Counted from the first letter of the stretch, positions 16,769 through 25,326 are shown. The stretch is 64,000 nucleotides of DNA from an uncultured Lachnospiraceae bacterium (GCA_910588965.1 CAJUSO010000015.1:3157-67156), one strand, 5' to 3'. Notes: generated by a model from the sequence alone, not told the origin. Numbers and translations are program-made.

Positions 16769-16906
16769 ATGATTCCAAATCCAATTTTTCCGGGATTTAA
16801 TCCCAATCCATGTATCTGGGCGTCATGTTTAACTTACTGTGAAAAAGAAGGATTGTTTTATATTGTATATGGGGTGATGAACTCAATGAAACATATGAAA
16901 AGATAG
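16769..16906 (+). pseudogene. N-terminal remnant of a GH43-like glycosidase
   Basis: A 45-codon frame with GAGGAGG before the ATG begins MIPNPIFPGFNPNPCI. GH43 beta-xylosidases and arabinofuranosidases commonly begin with NPILPGFxPDPSI, the first blade with the catalytic Asp in the DP position; here that residue is Asn. Similarity ends after 16 residues and a stop follows at 16904-16906. The next 230 bases up to the following gene contain no recognisable coding sequence. It begins 18 bp after the GH5-like relic, so the two were probably neighbours in one operon. Confidence 0.45.
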
Positions 16907-17063
16907 GACGGATTTTGATTTCTTTGAGTACATTTCAGATGAGGCAAAAGCGAAAGAAAAATGGTGTGTGTAGGAAATGAGCACGCATATTCGCATGGTC
17001 ATTCCCGGCGCTTTATTTTAGCCGTTTAAGTTGTCTGCTTGACAAGTGGCTGCTCATGAAACC

Positions 17064-17092
17064 TTGACACGGCATGTTTTATTTCATATAAT
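17064..17092 (+). promoter_or_regulatory. Consensus sigma-A promoter
   Basis: TTGACA (17064-17069) and TATAAT (17087-17092) are exactly consensus with a 17-base spacer. The start would be near 17099, 45 bases before the ATG of the membrane ferredoxin/FMN protein. It is the best promoter match in the window and predicts strong, constitutive expression unless an unseen regulator acts. Confidence 0.85.
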
Positions 17093-17143
17093 TTCCATAA
17101 CTTTTTTAGGCTGTACCGATGGATAGAAGGAGGGAACCCTATC

Positions 17144-18895
17144 ATGAAGAGAAAGCACCGTTCAGCTACGCAAATATTGCGCCATATCATACAGCTTGCA
17201 GCGTTTCTGCTGTTGCCGGGGCTGTTTGTTACGGTATTTTCCGCAGTGGGAGAGATATGTTCTGTAATCTTGCATGGAAATTTTTCTGCTGCAGGGCTGT
17301 CTGCACAGCTAATCATTGTTATCACCGTATTTTTAATTACGGCGTTGTGGGGGCGTTTTTTCTGTAGCTTCCTCTGCTCCTTTGGCATGATGCAGGAACT
17401 GGCGGCATACCTTTCCCAAAAGACCATCCTTGGCAGGTTCAAAGTTCCGGCACAGCTTGACCGTGTGCTGAAGTGCCTGAAGTATTTTATCTTGGCGTTT
17501 TTTGTAGTGGGGAGTTGGATCCTGGCCCTGCCCGTGGATGCCTCGTTTCGTCCATGGGGGGTGTTCGGCATGCTGGTTTCTGGGAATATATCCGCTGTGT
17601 CCGCTGCCGTCCCCACGGTAGGATTTTGCCTGCTGCTGGCAATCCTGGTGGGATCGCTTTTCATTGAGCGTTTTTTCTGCCGCTATCTCTGCCCCCTGGG
17701 GGCGCTGTTTGCATTGGCTGCTGGGAGGGGCTTCTTTAAAATCCGACGCAGCGGCGCTTCTTGTACAGAATGTGGGCTCTGCACAAGGGAATGCGCGATG
17801 GGCGTTAATATTTTGGAAAAAGATGCTGTGGCTTCTGGCGAATGCATTGGCTGTATGCAATGCCTTACGGTATGCCCGCGGGGAAGTTTGTCTGCGAACC
17901 CGTCAGGGGCTGTGGCAGGGACGGCGGCGGCAGTTGCCATAAGCGGTATGGCGCTGGTTGGGGACCTTACGGCGCCGGCTGTTACGGCGTCTGTATCGCC
18001 AGAATATTTTTCTGGCGGCAAGCAAGAAGGGAAATATGAGGATGGTGTTTATACAGGCACGGGAAAAGGCTTTCGCGGTGATACAGAAGTACAGGTCACG
18101 GTGGAAGGCGGTTATATTACGGATATTACCGTACTTTCTTACCAGGATGACAGCGAGTTTTTCCATAAGGCGCAGGCAGCAGTGGCCAGTGCCATTCTTT
18201 CTGGGCAGTCCTTGGAGGTGGATGCAGCCAGCGGCGCCACGTATTCCAGCAATAGTATCATAGAAGCAGTTGCGGATGCCTTAGGTACGGCGCCTGGGCA
18301 ACCAGAAGGGGATGGAACTGCATCGGGGCAGGAAGGGATCCAGGAAGAGGGGGACGGAACTGCATCGGGGCAGGAAGGCGTCCAGGAAGAAGGCGACGGA
18401 GCAGCATCAGAGCAGGAGGGCGGCCAGGCAGGGCCGGATATGGAAGGCCAGGAGGATGGCGCGGATCATTTGGAGCGTGAAGAAGGGGATGGTACAGGCC
18501 TGGGGGTATTTTCTGTTTCAGATGGTACATATGAGGGCTCGGGAATGGGGTTTTGCGGGACGACCACGGTGTCCGTCGTGGTAAAAAATGGTGTGGTTAC
18601 GGATATCACCGTGAAATCCTATGAGGATGACAGCGCGTATTTTAGCCGAGCGGAGGACGAAGTAATCCGTGAAATCATCCGTTCGCAGTCCCTGGAGGTG
18701 GATGCAGCCAGCGGTGCCACATATTCCAGCAAAAGTATCATAGAAGCCGTGTCAGATGCGCTTGGCGTCAGCATTGAGGCTTCGGATGAACCTGCCTTGG
18801 ATGAACCTGCCCTGGATGAACCTGCCGCAGACGGAAAAGGCAGCGGGCAAGGCGCTCCCAGGAGAAGGAGGCTGAGAAAGGGGAGGGGAAGGTAA
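17144..18895 (+). CDS. NapH/RnfC-like membrane 4Fe-4S protein fused to two FMN-binding domains
   Basis: A 583-residue electron-transfer protein. Residues 1-190 form membrane helices with paired CxxxCP-like motifs (FFCSFLCSFG, FFCRYLCPLG), as in NapH/NosR. Residues 205-250 hold two 4Fe-4S clusters (CTECGLCTRECAMG and CIGCMQCLTVCP). Two FMN_bind domains follow at about 300-382 and 460-542, each ending in DAASGATYSS, the SGAT site where ApbE attaches FMN to threonine. Between them lies a 14-residue repeat, three copies (GDGTASGQEG...), and the C-terminus is Arg-rich. It probably moves electrons across the membrane to external flavins. No apbE is present here. Confidence 0.88.
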   Translation: MKRKHRSATQILRHIIQLAAFLLLPGLFVTVFSAVGEICSVILHGNFSAAGLSAQLIIVITVFLITALWGRFFCSFLCSFGMMQELAAYLSQKTILGRFKVPAQLDRVLKCLKYFILAFFVVGSWILALPVDASFRPWGVFGMLVSGNISAVSAAVPTVGFCLLLAILVGSLFIERFFCRYLCPLGALFALAAGRGFFKIRRSGASCTECGLCTRECAMGVNILEKDAVASGECIGCMQCLTVCPRGSLSANPSGAVAGTAAAVAISGMALVGDLTAPAVTASVSPEYFSGGKQEGKYEDGVYTGTGKGFRGDTEVQVTVEGGYITDITVLSYQDDSEFFHKAQAAVASAILSGQSLEVDAASGATYSSNSIIEAVADALGTAPGQPEGDGTASGQEGIQEEGDGTASGQEGVQEEGDGAASEQEGGQAGPDMEGQEDGADHLEREEGDGTGLGVFSVSDGTYEGSGMGFCGTTTVSVVVKNGVVTDITVKSYEDDSAYFSRAEDEVIREIIRSQSLEVDAASGATYSSKSIIEAVSDALGVSIEASDEPALDEPALDEPAADGKGSGQGAPRRRRLRKGRGR

Positions 18896-18958
18896 GCGCC
18901 ATGCAATGAGGCGGCTCCGTTTCTGTATGGTTTCTTTCTTTGCGCCTGGAAAAACAGC

Positions 18959-18986
18959 TTGCTATTTCTGCGCTGGGGCGTATAAT
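18959..18986 (+). promoter_or_regulatory. Promoter for rarA
   Basis: TTGCTA (18959-18964) and TATAAT (18981-18986) are 16 bases apart, 38 bases before the rarA ATG. Confidence 0.6.
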
Positions 18987-19024
18987 GTATAAGCAGGATT
19001 ATGTGAGTGAAGGAGGCGCATCCT

Positions 19025-20353
19025 ATGGACTTATTTGAATATATGAGGGAGCAGAACCAAAAGACGGAATCCCCCCTGGCCAGCCGCCTGCGCCCCACAA
19101 CGCTGGAAGAGGTGGTGGGCCAGCAGCATATCATAGGGAAGGACAAGCTATTATACCGTGCCATCCAGGCGGATAAGCTAAGTTCCATCATTTTCTACGG
19201 CCCGCCGGGAACCGGCAAGACGACGCTGGCAAAGGTCATCGCCCATACCACCCATGCGGAGTTTACACAGATTAATGCTACTGCCGCTGGGAAAAAAGAT
19301 ATGGAGGAAGTGGTGAGGCAGGCAAAGGACAGCCAGGGGATGTATGGGAAGAAAACGATTTTATTTGTGGATGAAATCCACCGTTTCAACAAGGGGCAGC
19401 AGGATTACCTCCTTCCCTTTGTAGAAGACGGCACAGTAACCTTGGTTGGGGCTACCACGGAGAACCCTTACTTTGAGGTTAACGGCGCTTTGCTTTCCCG
19501 TTCCGTGATTTTTGAACTGAAGCCGCTGGGCAAGGAGGATATTAAGACGCTTCTGGTACGTGCCGTAACCGACCGGGAGAAGGGCATGGGAACCTATGGC
19601 GCCGTCCTGGAGGAAGATGCCTTGGAGTTTTTGGCAGATGTGGCCAATGGGGATGCCAGGGCTGCCCTGACAGCCATTGAGCTCGGCGTGCTTACGACCC
19701 CCCGGGGCAGCGACGGGAGCATCCATATCACCCTGGACGTGGCCTCGGAGTGCATCCAGAAGCGGGTGGTGCAGTATGATAAGGGCGGGGATAACCATTA
19801 CGACACGATTTCCGCTTTCATTAAGAGCATGCGGGGTTCAGACCCAGATGCAGCCGTCTATTACCTAGCCAAGATGCTGTATGCTGGGGAGGATATCAAG
19901 TTTATTGCCCGGCGGATTATGATTTGTGCGTCTGAGGATGTGGGGAATGCAGATCCCCATGCCATTATGGTGGCAGCCAGCGCTGCCCAGGCTGTGGAAC
20001 GGGTAGGCATGCCGGAAGCGCAGATTATCCTATCCCAGGCAGTCTCTTATGTGGCCTGCGCACCGAAGAGCAATGCGGCCTGCGTGGCGATTGACCGGGC
20101 TATGGAGACGGTCAGGTCTACGAAGACTGCCCCGGTGCCTGCCCACCTGCAGGATTCCCATTACCGGGGGGCGCAGAAATTAGGCCGTGGGACGGGGTAT
20201 CTGTATGCCCATGATTTCCCCAACCACTATGTCAGGCAGCAGTACCTCCCAGATGGCCTTACGGACGCTAAATTTTACGAGCCTACAGAAAATGGCTATG
20301 AGAAAGAGATAAAATCCCGTATGGCGTTTCTGAAAGAAGGACAGGAACCATGA
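19025..20353 (+). CDS. rarA: Replication-associated recombination protein A (RarA/MgsA)
   Basis: A 442-residue AAA+ ATPase acting at stalled or collapsed replication forks. It begins MDLFEYMREQ, then RPTTLEEVVGQQHIIG, Walker A GPPGTGKTT (about residue 59), Walker B ILFVDEIHRF, sensor 1 LVGATTENP and the Arg finger region GALLSRS. A tetramerisation domain completes the protein (YLYAHDFPNHYVRQQYLPD). The length is usual for the family. I chose the ATG at 19025, eight bases after GGAGG; an ATG-like start six codons upstream would overlap that site. It stands alone with its own promoter. Confidence 0.95.
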   Translation: MDLFEYMREQNQKTESPLASRLRPTTLEEVVGQQHIIGKDKLLYRAIQADKLSSIIFYGPPGTGKTTLAKVIAHTTHAEFTQINATAAGKKDMEEVVRQAKDSQGMYGKKTILFVDEIHRFNKGQQDYLLPFVEDGTVTLVGATTENPYFEVNGALLSRSVIFELKPLGKEDIKTLLVRAVTDREKGMGTYGAVLEEDALEFLADVANGDARAALTAIELGVLTTPRGSDGSIHITLDVASECIQKRVVQYDKGGDNHYDTISAFIKSMRGSDPDAAVYYLAKMLYAGEDIKFIARRIMICASEDVGNADPHAIMVAASAAQAVERVGMPEAQIILSQAVSYVACAPKSNAACVAIDRAMETVRSTKTAPVPAHLQDSHYRGAQKLGRGTGYLYAHDFPNHYVRQQYLPDGLTDAKFYEPTENGYEKEIKSRMAFLKEGQEP

Positions 20354-20409
20354 TTTCACCAGAAAAGTCCGTGATATGCGCACAAATGTAAATTTCTGAA
20401 AGAAAATAC

Positions 20410-20438
20410 TTTACAATCCGCAGGCAATAGTGCATAAT
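20410..20438 (+). promoter_or_regulatory. Promoter for the class I aminotransferase
   Basis: TTTACA (20410-20415) and CATAAT (20433-20438) are 17 bases apart, with the start expected near 20445 and a leader of about 108 bases. Confidence 0.45.
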
Positions 20439-20552
20439 AAGGAAGGCAAAAATTTCGCTTGCCAAGATAGTCAGGAATCCTATTATCTAAGATACAAAAG
20501 TGCAGGTAGGAAGAAGGCAGAAGAGTAGAAAAGATTTCAGGAGGATATTAAC

Positions 20553-21851
20553 ATGCAGCCATATCAGGAAATGACCAGAGAAGAATTACTGCAGGAAAAA
20601 AAGAGTTTAGAGTCAGCATACAAAAAATATGCCAATGGAGGCCTAAAGCTGGATATGTCCAGGGGCAAGCCCTCTACGGAACAGCTGGACCTGTCCATGG
20701 GCATGATGGATGTATTGGGCAGCGACATGGATTTTAACTGTGAGGATGGGACGGACTGCCGGAATTACGGCGTGCTGGACGGCATACAGGAAGCAAAGGT
20801 GCTGTTGGGGGATATGATTGAATGCCACCCGGATAATATTATTATTTATGGCAATTCCAGCCTGAACATTATGTTTGATACGGTCTCCCGTTCCATGACC
20901 CATGGCGTGATGGGCAACACCCCCTGGTGCAAGCTGGACAAGGTGAAGTTCTTATGCCCGGTTCCGGGATATGACAGGCATTTTACCATTACGGAGTATT
21001 TTGGGATAGAGATGATTAATGTGCCCATGCTCCCCACCGGCCCGGACATGGATATGGTGGAAGAGCTGGTAAGCCAGGACGAGGCCATTAAGGCAATCTG
21101 GTGCGTGCCCAAGTATTCCAACCCCCAGGGCATCACATATTCTGATGAGACTGTCCGCCGGTTTGCCAGGCTGAAGCCGGCAGCCAAGGATTTCCGGATT
21201 TACTGGGATAATGCCTATGGGGTGCACCACCTCTATGACATCGACCAGGATAACCTGGTGGAGATTTTGGCAGAGTGCAAGCGGGCAGGGAACCCGGATA
21301 TGGTATATAAATTCTGCTCAACCTCTAAAATCAGCTTCCCTGGCTCAGGCGTTGCAGCCATTGCCGCTTCTGCCAACAACCTGGTGGAAATCCGCGAGCA
21401 GATGCGGGTGGCTACCATTGGCCATGACAAGGTGAACCAGCTGCGCCATGTACGGTTTTTCAATGATATTTATGGCATGACAGAGCACATGAGGAAGCAT
21501 GCGGATATCCTGCGCCCCAAATTTGAAATGATTATAGATACCTTCGAACGGGAACTGGGCGGCCGCGGCGCGGGATCCTGGATTGCCCCGAAGGGCGGCT
21601 ACTTCATTGCCTTTGAGGCATTGGAAGGCTGTGCCAAGGCTATCGTGGCCAAGGCAAAAGGCGCTGGCGTGACTATGACCCCCGCCGGGGCGCCTTACCC
21701 TTATGGGAAAGATCCCACGGATTCCACCATCCGTATTGCACCCACGTACCCCAACCTGGAGAATTTGAAGATTGCGACGGATGTCTTTGTCATCTGCGTA
21801 AAGCTGGTTACGATTGATAAAATCTTGAAGGAAAAAGCGAAGGAAGCATAG
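20553..21851 (+). CDS. Aspartate aminotransferase-like PLP enzyme (class Ic)
   Basis: A 432-residue pyridoxal-phosphate enzyme. The N-terminus (LDMSRGKPSTEQLDLS), the block NYGVLDGIQEAKVLLGD, WCVPKYSNPQGITYSD and the PLP-lysine region FCSTSKISFPGSGVA identify the group once annotated as MocR-like aminotransferases and now placed in aspartate aminotransferase class Ic. The Lys in STSK is the Schiff-base residue, and the C-terminal RIAPTYPNLE contains the carboxylate-binding Arg. It is cytoplasmic and probably interconverts aspartate or a related amino acid with its keto acid; substrate choice is not certain. Flanked by its own promoter and terminator, so monocistronic. Confidence 0.9.
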   Translation: MQPYQEMTREELLQEKKSLESAYKKYANGGLKLDMSRGKPSTEQLDLSMGMMDVLGSDMDFNCEDGTDCRNYGVLDGIQEAKVLLGDMIECHPDNIIIYGNSSLNIMFDTVSRSMTHGVMGNTPWCKLDKVKFLCPVPGYDRHFTITEYFGIEMINVPMLPTGPDMDMVEELVSQDEAIKAIWCVPKYSNPQGITYSDETVRRFARLKPAAKDFRIYWDNAYGVHHLYDIDQDNLVEILAECKRAGNPDMVYKFCSTSKISFPGSGVAAIAASANNLVEIREQMRVATIGHDKVNQLRHVRFFNDIYGMTEHMRKHADILRPKFEMIIDTFERELGGRGAGSWIAPKGGYFIAFEALEGCAKAIVAKAKGAGVTMTPAGAPYPYGKDPTDSTIRIAPTYPNLENLKIATDVFVICVKLVTIDKILKEKAKEA

Positions 21852-21890
21852 GGAGGGGCGTCTAGGCGCCTGCAGGCCAAGGAGGCAAAG

Positions 21891-21933
21891 CAGCCGGGAT
21901 TTATGGGAAGCGCCATAAATTGCGGCTGTTTTT
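21891..21933 (+). terminator. Intrinsic terminator of the aminotransferase gene
   Basis: CAGCCG (21891-21896) and ATTTATGG (21899-21906) pair with CCATAAAT (21913-21920) and CGGCTG (21923-21928), with one G-U pair and one mismatch between the two blocks. TTTTT follows (21929-21933). Confidence 0.85.
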
Positions 21934-22070
21934 GCAGGGCAGGGACAGAGCAGCCATGCTTTGGGGGAGTGGGATTTTCCCAAAAAGCGATACCAGTTTG
22001 GCAGAAACCCATATTTTTGGTGAAAATACCATAAAATTTTTATAAAATTAATTATTTTTTAGCGAATCTA

Positions 22071-22079
22071 TGATATAAT
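22071..22079 (+). promoter_or_regulatory. Extended -10 promoter for the alarmone synthetase gene
   Basis: TGATATAAT is an extended -10 box, 36 bases before the ATG. No good -35 is visible 17 bases upstream, as is usual for extended -10 promoters; the region ahead is very AT-rich. Confidence 0.5.
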
Positions 22080-22114
22080 GGCCACAAGAGAAAGGATGGA
22101 AAGAAGGGAAGGAA

Positions 22115-22771
22115 ATGGAAGTATCCGGTAAGTTGAATGAGGGCGCGGCAAGCTGGGAAACAGTTATCTTCTTATATAACTCAGCGCTGAAAGAGGTAGG
22201 CACCAAGCTTGAGATTTTAAACGATGAATTTTGCCATATACATAGATACAATCCCATTGAATATATAAAGTCCAGGATTAAGACGCCAGAGAGCATTGTG
22301 AAGAAGTTAAAGCGCAATGGCTATGAGAGCACCATTGACAATATGGTAAAGCATGTGAACGACATCGCCGGCATCCGTGTGGTCTGCTCATTCACTTCCG
22401 ACATTTACCGCCTGGCAGAAATGATTGGCAAGCAGAACGACCTTACGGTGGTCTCTGTGAAGGACTACATCAAGAACCCCAAAGAAAGCGGCTATAAAAG
22501 CTACCATATGCTGGTGACCGTCCCCATCTTCCTAACGGACGGCGTAGTGGACACGAGGGTGGAAATTCAGATCCGTACCATTGCCATGGATTTCTGGGCA
22601 AGCCTGGAGCATAAGATTTATTATAAATTTGAGGGCCATGCCCCGGAATACATCAGCCGCGACCTGCAGGAATGCGCCGGGATTGTGTCAAAGCTCGACG
22701 CTAAGATGCTTTCTTTAAATGAAGCTATCCTGCGTGCAAGGGAAGAAGAAGAGACCCAGGGCAGTTTTTAG
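22115..22771 (+). CDS. Small alarmone synthetase (RelQ/YjbM-like GTP pyrophosphokinase)
   Basis: A 218-residue protein holding only the (p)ppGpp synthetase domain, with no hydrolase, TGS or ACT domains. Recognised motifs: YIKSRIKTPESIVKKLKRNG (ATP-binding start), DIAGIRVVCSF (catalytic Asp), KESGYKSYHM (GTP-binding tyrosine region) and VEIQIRTIAMDFWASLEHKI (second catalytic Glu). The C-terminal helices support tetramer formation in RelQ. It makes ppGpp or pGpp in stress independently of the ribosome. It has an extended -10 promoter; a ThrE-like pair follows 87 bp later. Confidence 0.93.
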   Translation: MEVSGKLNEGAASWETVIFLYNSALKEVGTKLEILNDEFCHIHRYNPIEYIKSRIKTPESIVKKLKRNGYESTIDNMVKHVNDIAGIRVVCSFTSDIYRLAEMIGKQNDLTVVSVKDYIKNPKESGYKSYHMLVTVPIFLTDGVVDTRVEIQIRTIAMDFWASLEHKIYYKFEGHAPEYISRDLQECAGIVSKLDAKMLSLNEAILRAREEEETQGSF

Positions 22772-22858
22772 GCATAAATGAAAATGGCCGGGATTGCATA
22801 TAATAACAGGAAAAGGACTAGAAAGGCAACAGGCATATAGCTTGGGAAAGGGAAGGGG

Positions 22859-23638
22859 ATGCCAGCAAGTAAGAAGGTTTTGAATCTTGCCATTTCTATT
22901 GGGGAGGTTATGTTGCAAAGCGGCGGTGAGATTTACCGTGTGCAGGAAACGGTAAGCCGTGTGCTTGAATCCTATGGGATTCAAGATTACCATGTATTTG
23001 TGATTACGAACGGCATTTTTGCCACGGTGCACGAAGAGAGGGAAGACGCTGGGAGCATGGTGCGTTATGTGCCCATCGGCGATGTGGATCTGCAGAAGGT
23101 GGCGGCTATCAACCAGCTTTCGAGGGAAATCTCGGCAGGGGAATGCAGCATAGAACAGGCTTATGAGCGCCTGTCCCAGTGCCGGCAAGCCCCTGGCGCC
23201 AGTAAATGGGCCCTTATCCTGTCCTGCGGCATAGGCAGCGCAGGTTTCGGCTATCTTATGGGTGCGCGCCTTTATGACAGCCTTTTTTCCTTTCTCCTGG
23301 GTATGCTGCTGGAGGTATTCCTGCTGACAGCCGCCCACTACCATGCCTCCAAATTTATCATGAATATTTTGGGCAGCGCTTTGGTTACGGCGGGGAGCCT
23401 TATCCTGTATGTGGCTGGCATAGGCATCCGGTTCGACCAGGTCATTATCGGAGGGATTGTCCCCCTGCTCCCTGGCGTGTCCCTAACGACGGCAATCCGC
23501 GACCTGTTCGGCGGTGATTACCTATCCGGCAGCATCCGCCTGATTGACGCCCTTCTTGCGGGCATGTGCATTGCAATCGGCGTCGGGGCGGCCATAAAGG
23601 CGTTCCAAATGCTGGGAGGGGGTGCGCTTCCTTTATGA
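22859..23638 (+). CDS. Threonine/serine exporter, N-terminal half (ThrE, DUF1212)
   Basis: A 259-residue protein. A soluble N-terminal part (ISIGEVMLQSGGEIYRVQET, VFVITNGIFATV) matches the DUF1212 domain of ThrE, and five membrane helices follow from about residue 115. In many Firmicutes the exporter is split into this large half and a small DUF3815 half, as here: the next gene overlaps by four bases. Together they are thought to export threonine and serine. Start at ATG 22859 follows GGAAGGGGATG, so the ribosome site is close; no better start is visible. Confidence 0.9.
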   Translation: MPASKKVLNLAISIGEVMLQSGGEIYRVQETVSRVLESYGIQDYHVFVITNGIFATVHEEREDAGSMVRYVPIGDVDLQKVAAINQLSREISAGECSIEQAYERLSQCRQAPGASKWALILSCGIGSAGFGYLMGARLYDSLFSFLLGMLLEVFLLTAAHYHASKFIMNILGSALVTAGSLILYVAGIGIRFDQVIIGGIVPLLPGVSLTTAIRDLFGGDYLSGSIRLIDALLAGMCIAIGVGAAIKAFQMLGGGALPL

Positions 23639-24102
23639 TAACCCAAGTAATCATGTGCATGCTTGCTACGGCGGCTTTCGCAATCCTCTTCCATGTACCC
23701 AGGACAGAATACCTATGCTGCGCCCTCAATGGTGCGGTAGGCTGGATTACCTACCTGGCATGGACAGCCCACGGCGCAGGCCCTACCTCCGCATCTATCT
23801 GGGCGTCCCTGGCGCTGACCTTGGTGGCCAGGATATTGTCTTCCATAAGGAAGATGCCCAGCACGGTATTTTTAATCACCGGCATTTTCTCCCTGGTGCC
23901 GGGATCCGGGCTGTATTATACGTCTTATTATCTGATTATGGGCGATTTGGCCCGATTTATGGGAAAGGGGACAGAGACACTGAAGATTGCAGGGGGGATT
24001 GTACTGGGGATGATATTCGGGCTGGTATTCCCCCAAAGCTGGTTTAACCGTTTGGGAAAGGCGGCGGGGAGGATCCGCAAAAGGGGAGGCGGCGGTAGGT
24101 AA
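23635..24102 (+). CDS. Threonine/serine exporter, C-terminal half (ThrE2, DUF3815)
   Basis: A 155-residue membrane protein with five hydrophobic helices, starting MITQVIMCMLATAAFAILFH and containing TGIFSLVPGSGLYYTSYYL, the signature of the DUF3815/ThrE C-terminal module. Its ATG overlaps the TGA of the DUF1212 half (ATGA), so synthesis is coupled one-to-one. The longer frame from 23566 lies inside the preceding gene and is rejected. The C-terminus is basic and Gly-rich. Confidence 0.9.
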   Translation: MITQVIMCMLATAAFAILFHVPRTEYLCCALNGAVGWITYLAWTAHGAGPTSASIWASLALTLVARILSSIRKMPSTVFLITGIFSLVPGSGLYYTSYYLIMGDLARFMGKGTETLKIAGGIVLGMIFGLVFPQSWFNRLGKAAGRIRKRGGGGR

Positions 24103-24215
24103 GCCGGAGGTTTTTGGCTTGGCTGATATGGTGATTCCTTAAGTAACCCTGATTTCCAGTATCCAAAAAGGTTTTTCTATGATACCGGAAATATCCGGCA
24201 GGAAGGAGATGCATA

Positions 24216-25028
24216 ATGATGAAACATAAAATTTATTCCCTGGCTCTCACAAGCATTGCCATTTGCTGCCTGGCAGCAGGATGCGGCAGTGGGCAGCGGA
24301 ACGCTTCTTCTGCCGTAGATTCTTCAGGAAGTATGCAGGGGAATCAAAACCAAATGTCTGTTCCTGCTAAGGGCGGTCCGGGAGATGGTTCCGGGATTTT
24401 GGAGGATTTCTCACCAGAAGAGATGCTGCATGAATACCATGAGGAAGATTATACCACGAATGAAGATGGGACGTACACCTATTGTGGGGTAGTTTACCGA
24501 TATAAATTATTATATAAGGAGAAATTGCCTTCTAGCATTAGGGAATATGTATACGTGGTTCTTTCGAACAGCAAAGACCTTACATATGATGAGGTCTCAG
24601 ACGCAGGAAATAGGGACAGAGGAGAGGGAGACAGGTTAAAGTGTGCCTTAATTGGAAGCGGGTTTTCAAAGCTGTCCCCAGAGAATACGGAAGAAGACGC
24701 TTCCAATCTGCCCGAAGACGCATTGCCCAAGCCGGATTGGGAAGAATACACCGCAAATGCGGACGGGACTTATACTTGTGAGGGGATTACCTATCAATAC
24801 AAGCTATTGTTAACAGGGGTATACCGTACTGGGGCTTGCGGCACGCGTATGCTGGTCCTTTCCAATCAGAAAGACCTTACATGCGATGATATCCATACGA
24901 AAAGGCTATCCAGCCAGATGGAAGAGACGCTTCAGCCATCAGAATGCGTGGTTGTTGGGGAAGAAAGCATCCCAGCGGAGAATTACATCCCTATCCCTTT
25001 GCCAGAAAATGGGACCATAATAAAGTGA
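24216..25028 (+). CDS. Lipoprotein with two internal repeats, function unknown
   Basis: A 270-residue protein with a lipoprotein signal (MMKHKIYSLALTSIAI and lipobox LAAGC, Cys at residue 23) and a Ser/Gln-rich linker. Two copies of a module of about 55 residues follow: EDYTTNEDGTYTYCGVVYRY ... VVLSNSKDLTYDEV and EEYTANADGTYTCEGITYQY ... LVLSNQKDLTCDDI. Each contains a cysteine beside an aromatic strand. I do not recognise the family. It stands between ThrE and a MITE-like element, with no partner gene. Two adjacent ATGs follow AAGGAG; either may be used. Confidence 0.75.
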   Translation: MMKHKIYSLALTSIAICCLAAGCGSGQRNASSAVDSSGSMQGNQNQMSVPAKGGPGDGSGILEDFSPEEMLHEYHEEDYTTNEDGTYTYCGVVYRYKLLYKEKLPSSIREYVYVVLSNSKDLTYDEVSDAGNRDRGEGDRLKCALIGSGFSKLSPENTEEDASNLPEDALPKPDWEEYTANADGTYTCEGITYQYKLLLTGVYRTGACGTRMLVLSNQKDLTCDDIHTKRLSSQMEETLQPSECVVVGEESIPAENYIPIPLPENGTIIK

Positions 25029-25119
25029 ACAACCTCGGCGTGCTGGCACCATGGTATCCCTTTTCCCTTCTGTCATTGGTTTCGGTTTGTAAACTTCTTC
25101 TTTCTGTTTGGGATATTTT

Positions 25120-25285
25120 AAGGCCTCCTATGATTTTTTATTCCCGCGATCAATGAGCCCGCGCTCGCGCGGATATTTGGCGAATCCGCGAGGGTCAAAT
25201 ACCCCGCCCCTTGGGGCGGAAAGAACAAGCTAGGCCATGCCCCGTAGCTTGCTGCGGGGTATTTGGCTTTATCATAGGAGGCCTT
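25120..25285. mobile_element. MITE-like palindromic element with 15-bp perfect terminal inverted repeats
   Basis: AAGGCCTCCTATGAT (25120-25134) is repeated in exact inverse at 25271-25285. Nested inside are a 12-bp inverted pair (25196-25207 with 25254-25265, CAAATACCCCGC / GCGGGGTATTTG), a hairpin CCGCCCC-TT-GGGGCGG (25205-25220) and a CG-rich hairpin CCGCGC-TC-GCGCGG (25159-25172). There is no open frame. The whole unit of 166 bp folds as one cruciform or RNA and may act as a bidirectional terminator between the convergent lipoprotein and amylase genes. The size and ends fit a miniature inverted-repeat element; target duplication is not clear. Confidence 0.7.
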
Positions 25286-25326
25286 GCCGTGTCCCGTTCC
25301 GGCACTGCCGCTATTCCATATCTTAT

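Noticed and set aside
16374..16784. Minus-strand frame of 136 codons across the relic region
   Set aside because: It runs opposite the GH5-like and transposase remnants, which explain the sequence better, and has no ribosome site or known motif.
17039..17044. Second TTGACA upstream of the consensus promoter
   Set aside because: No -10 box occurs 16-18 bases downstream of it.
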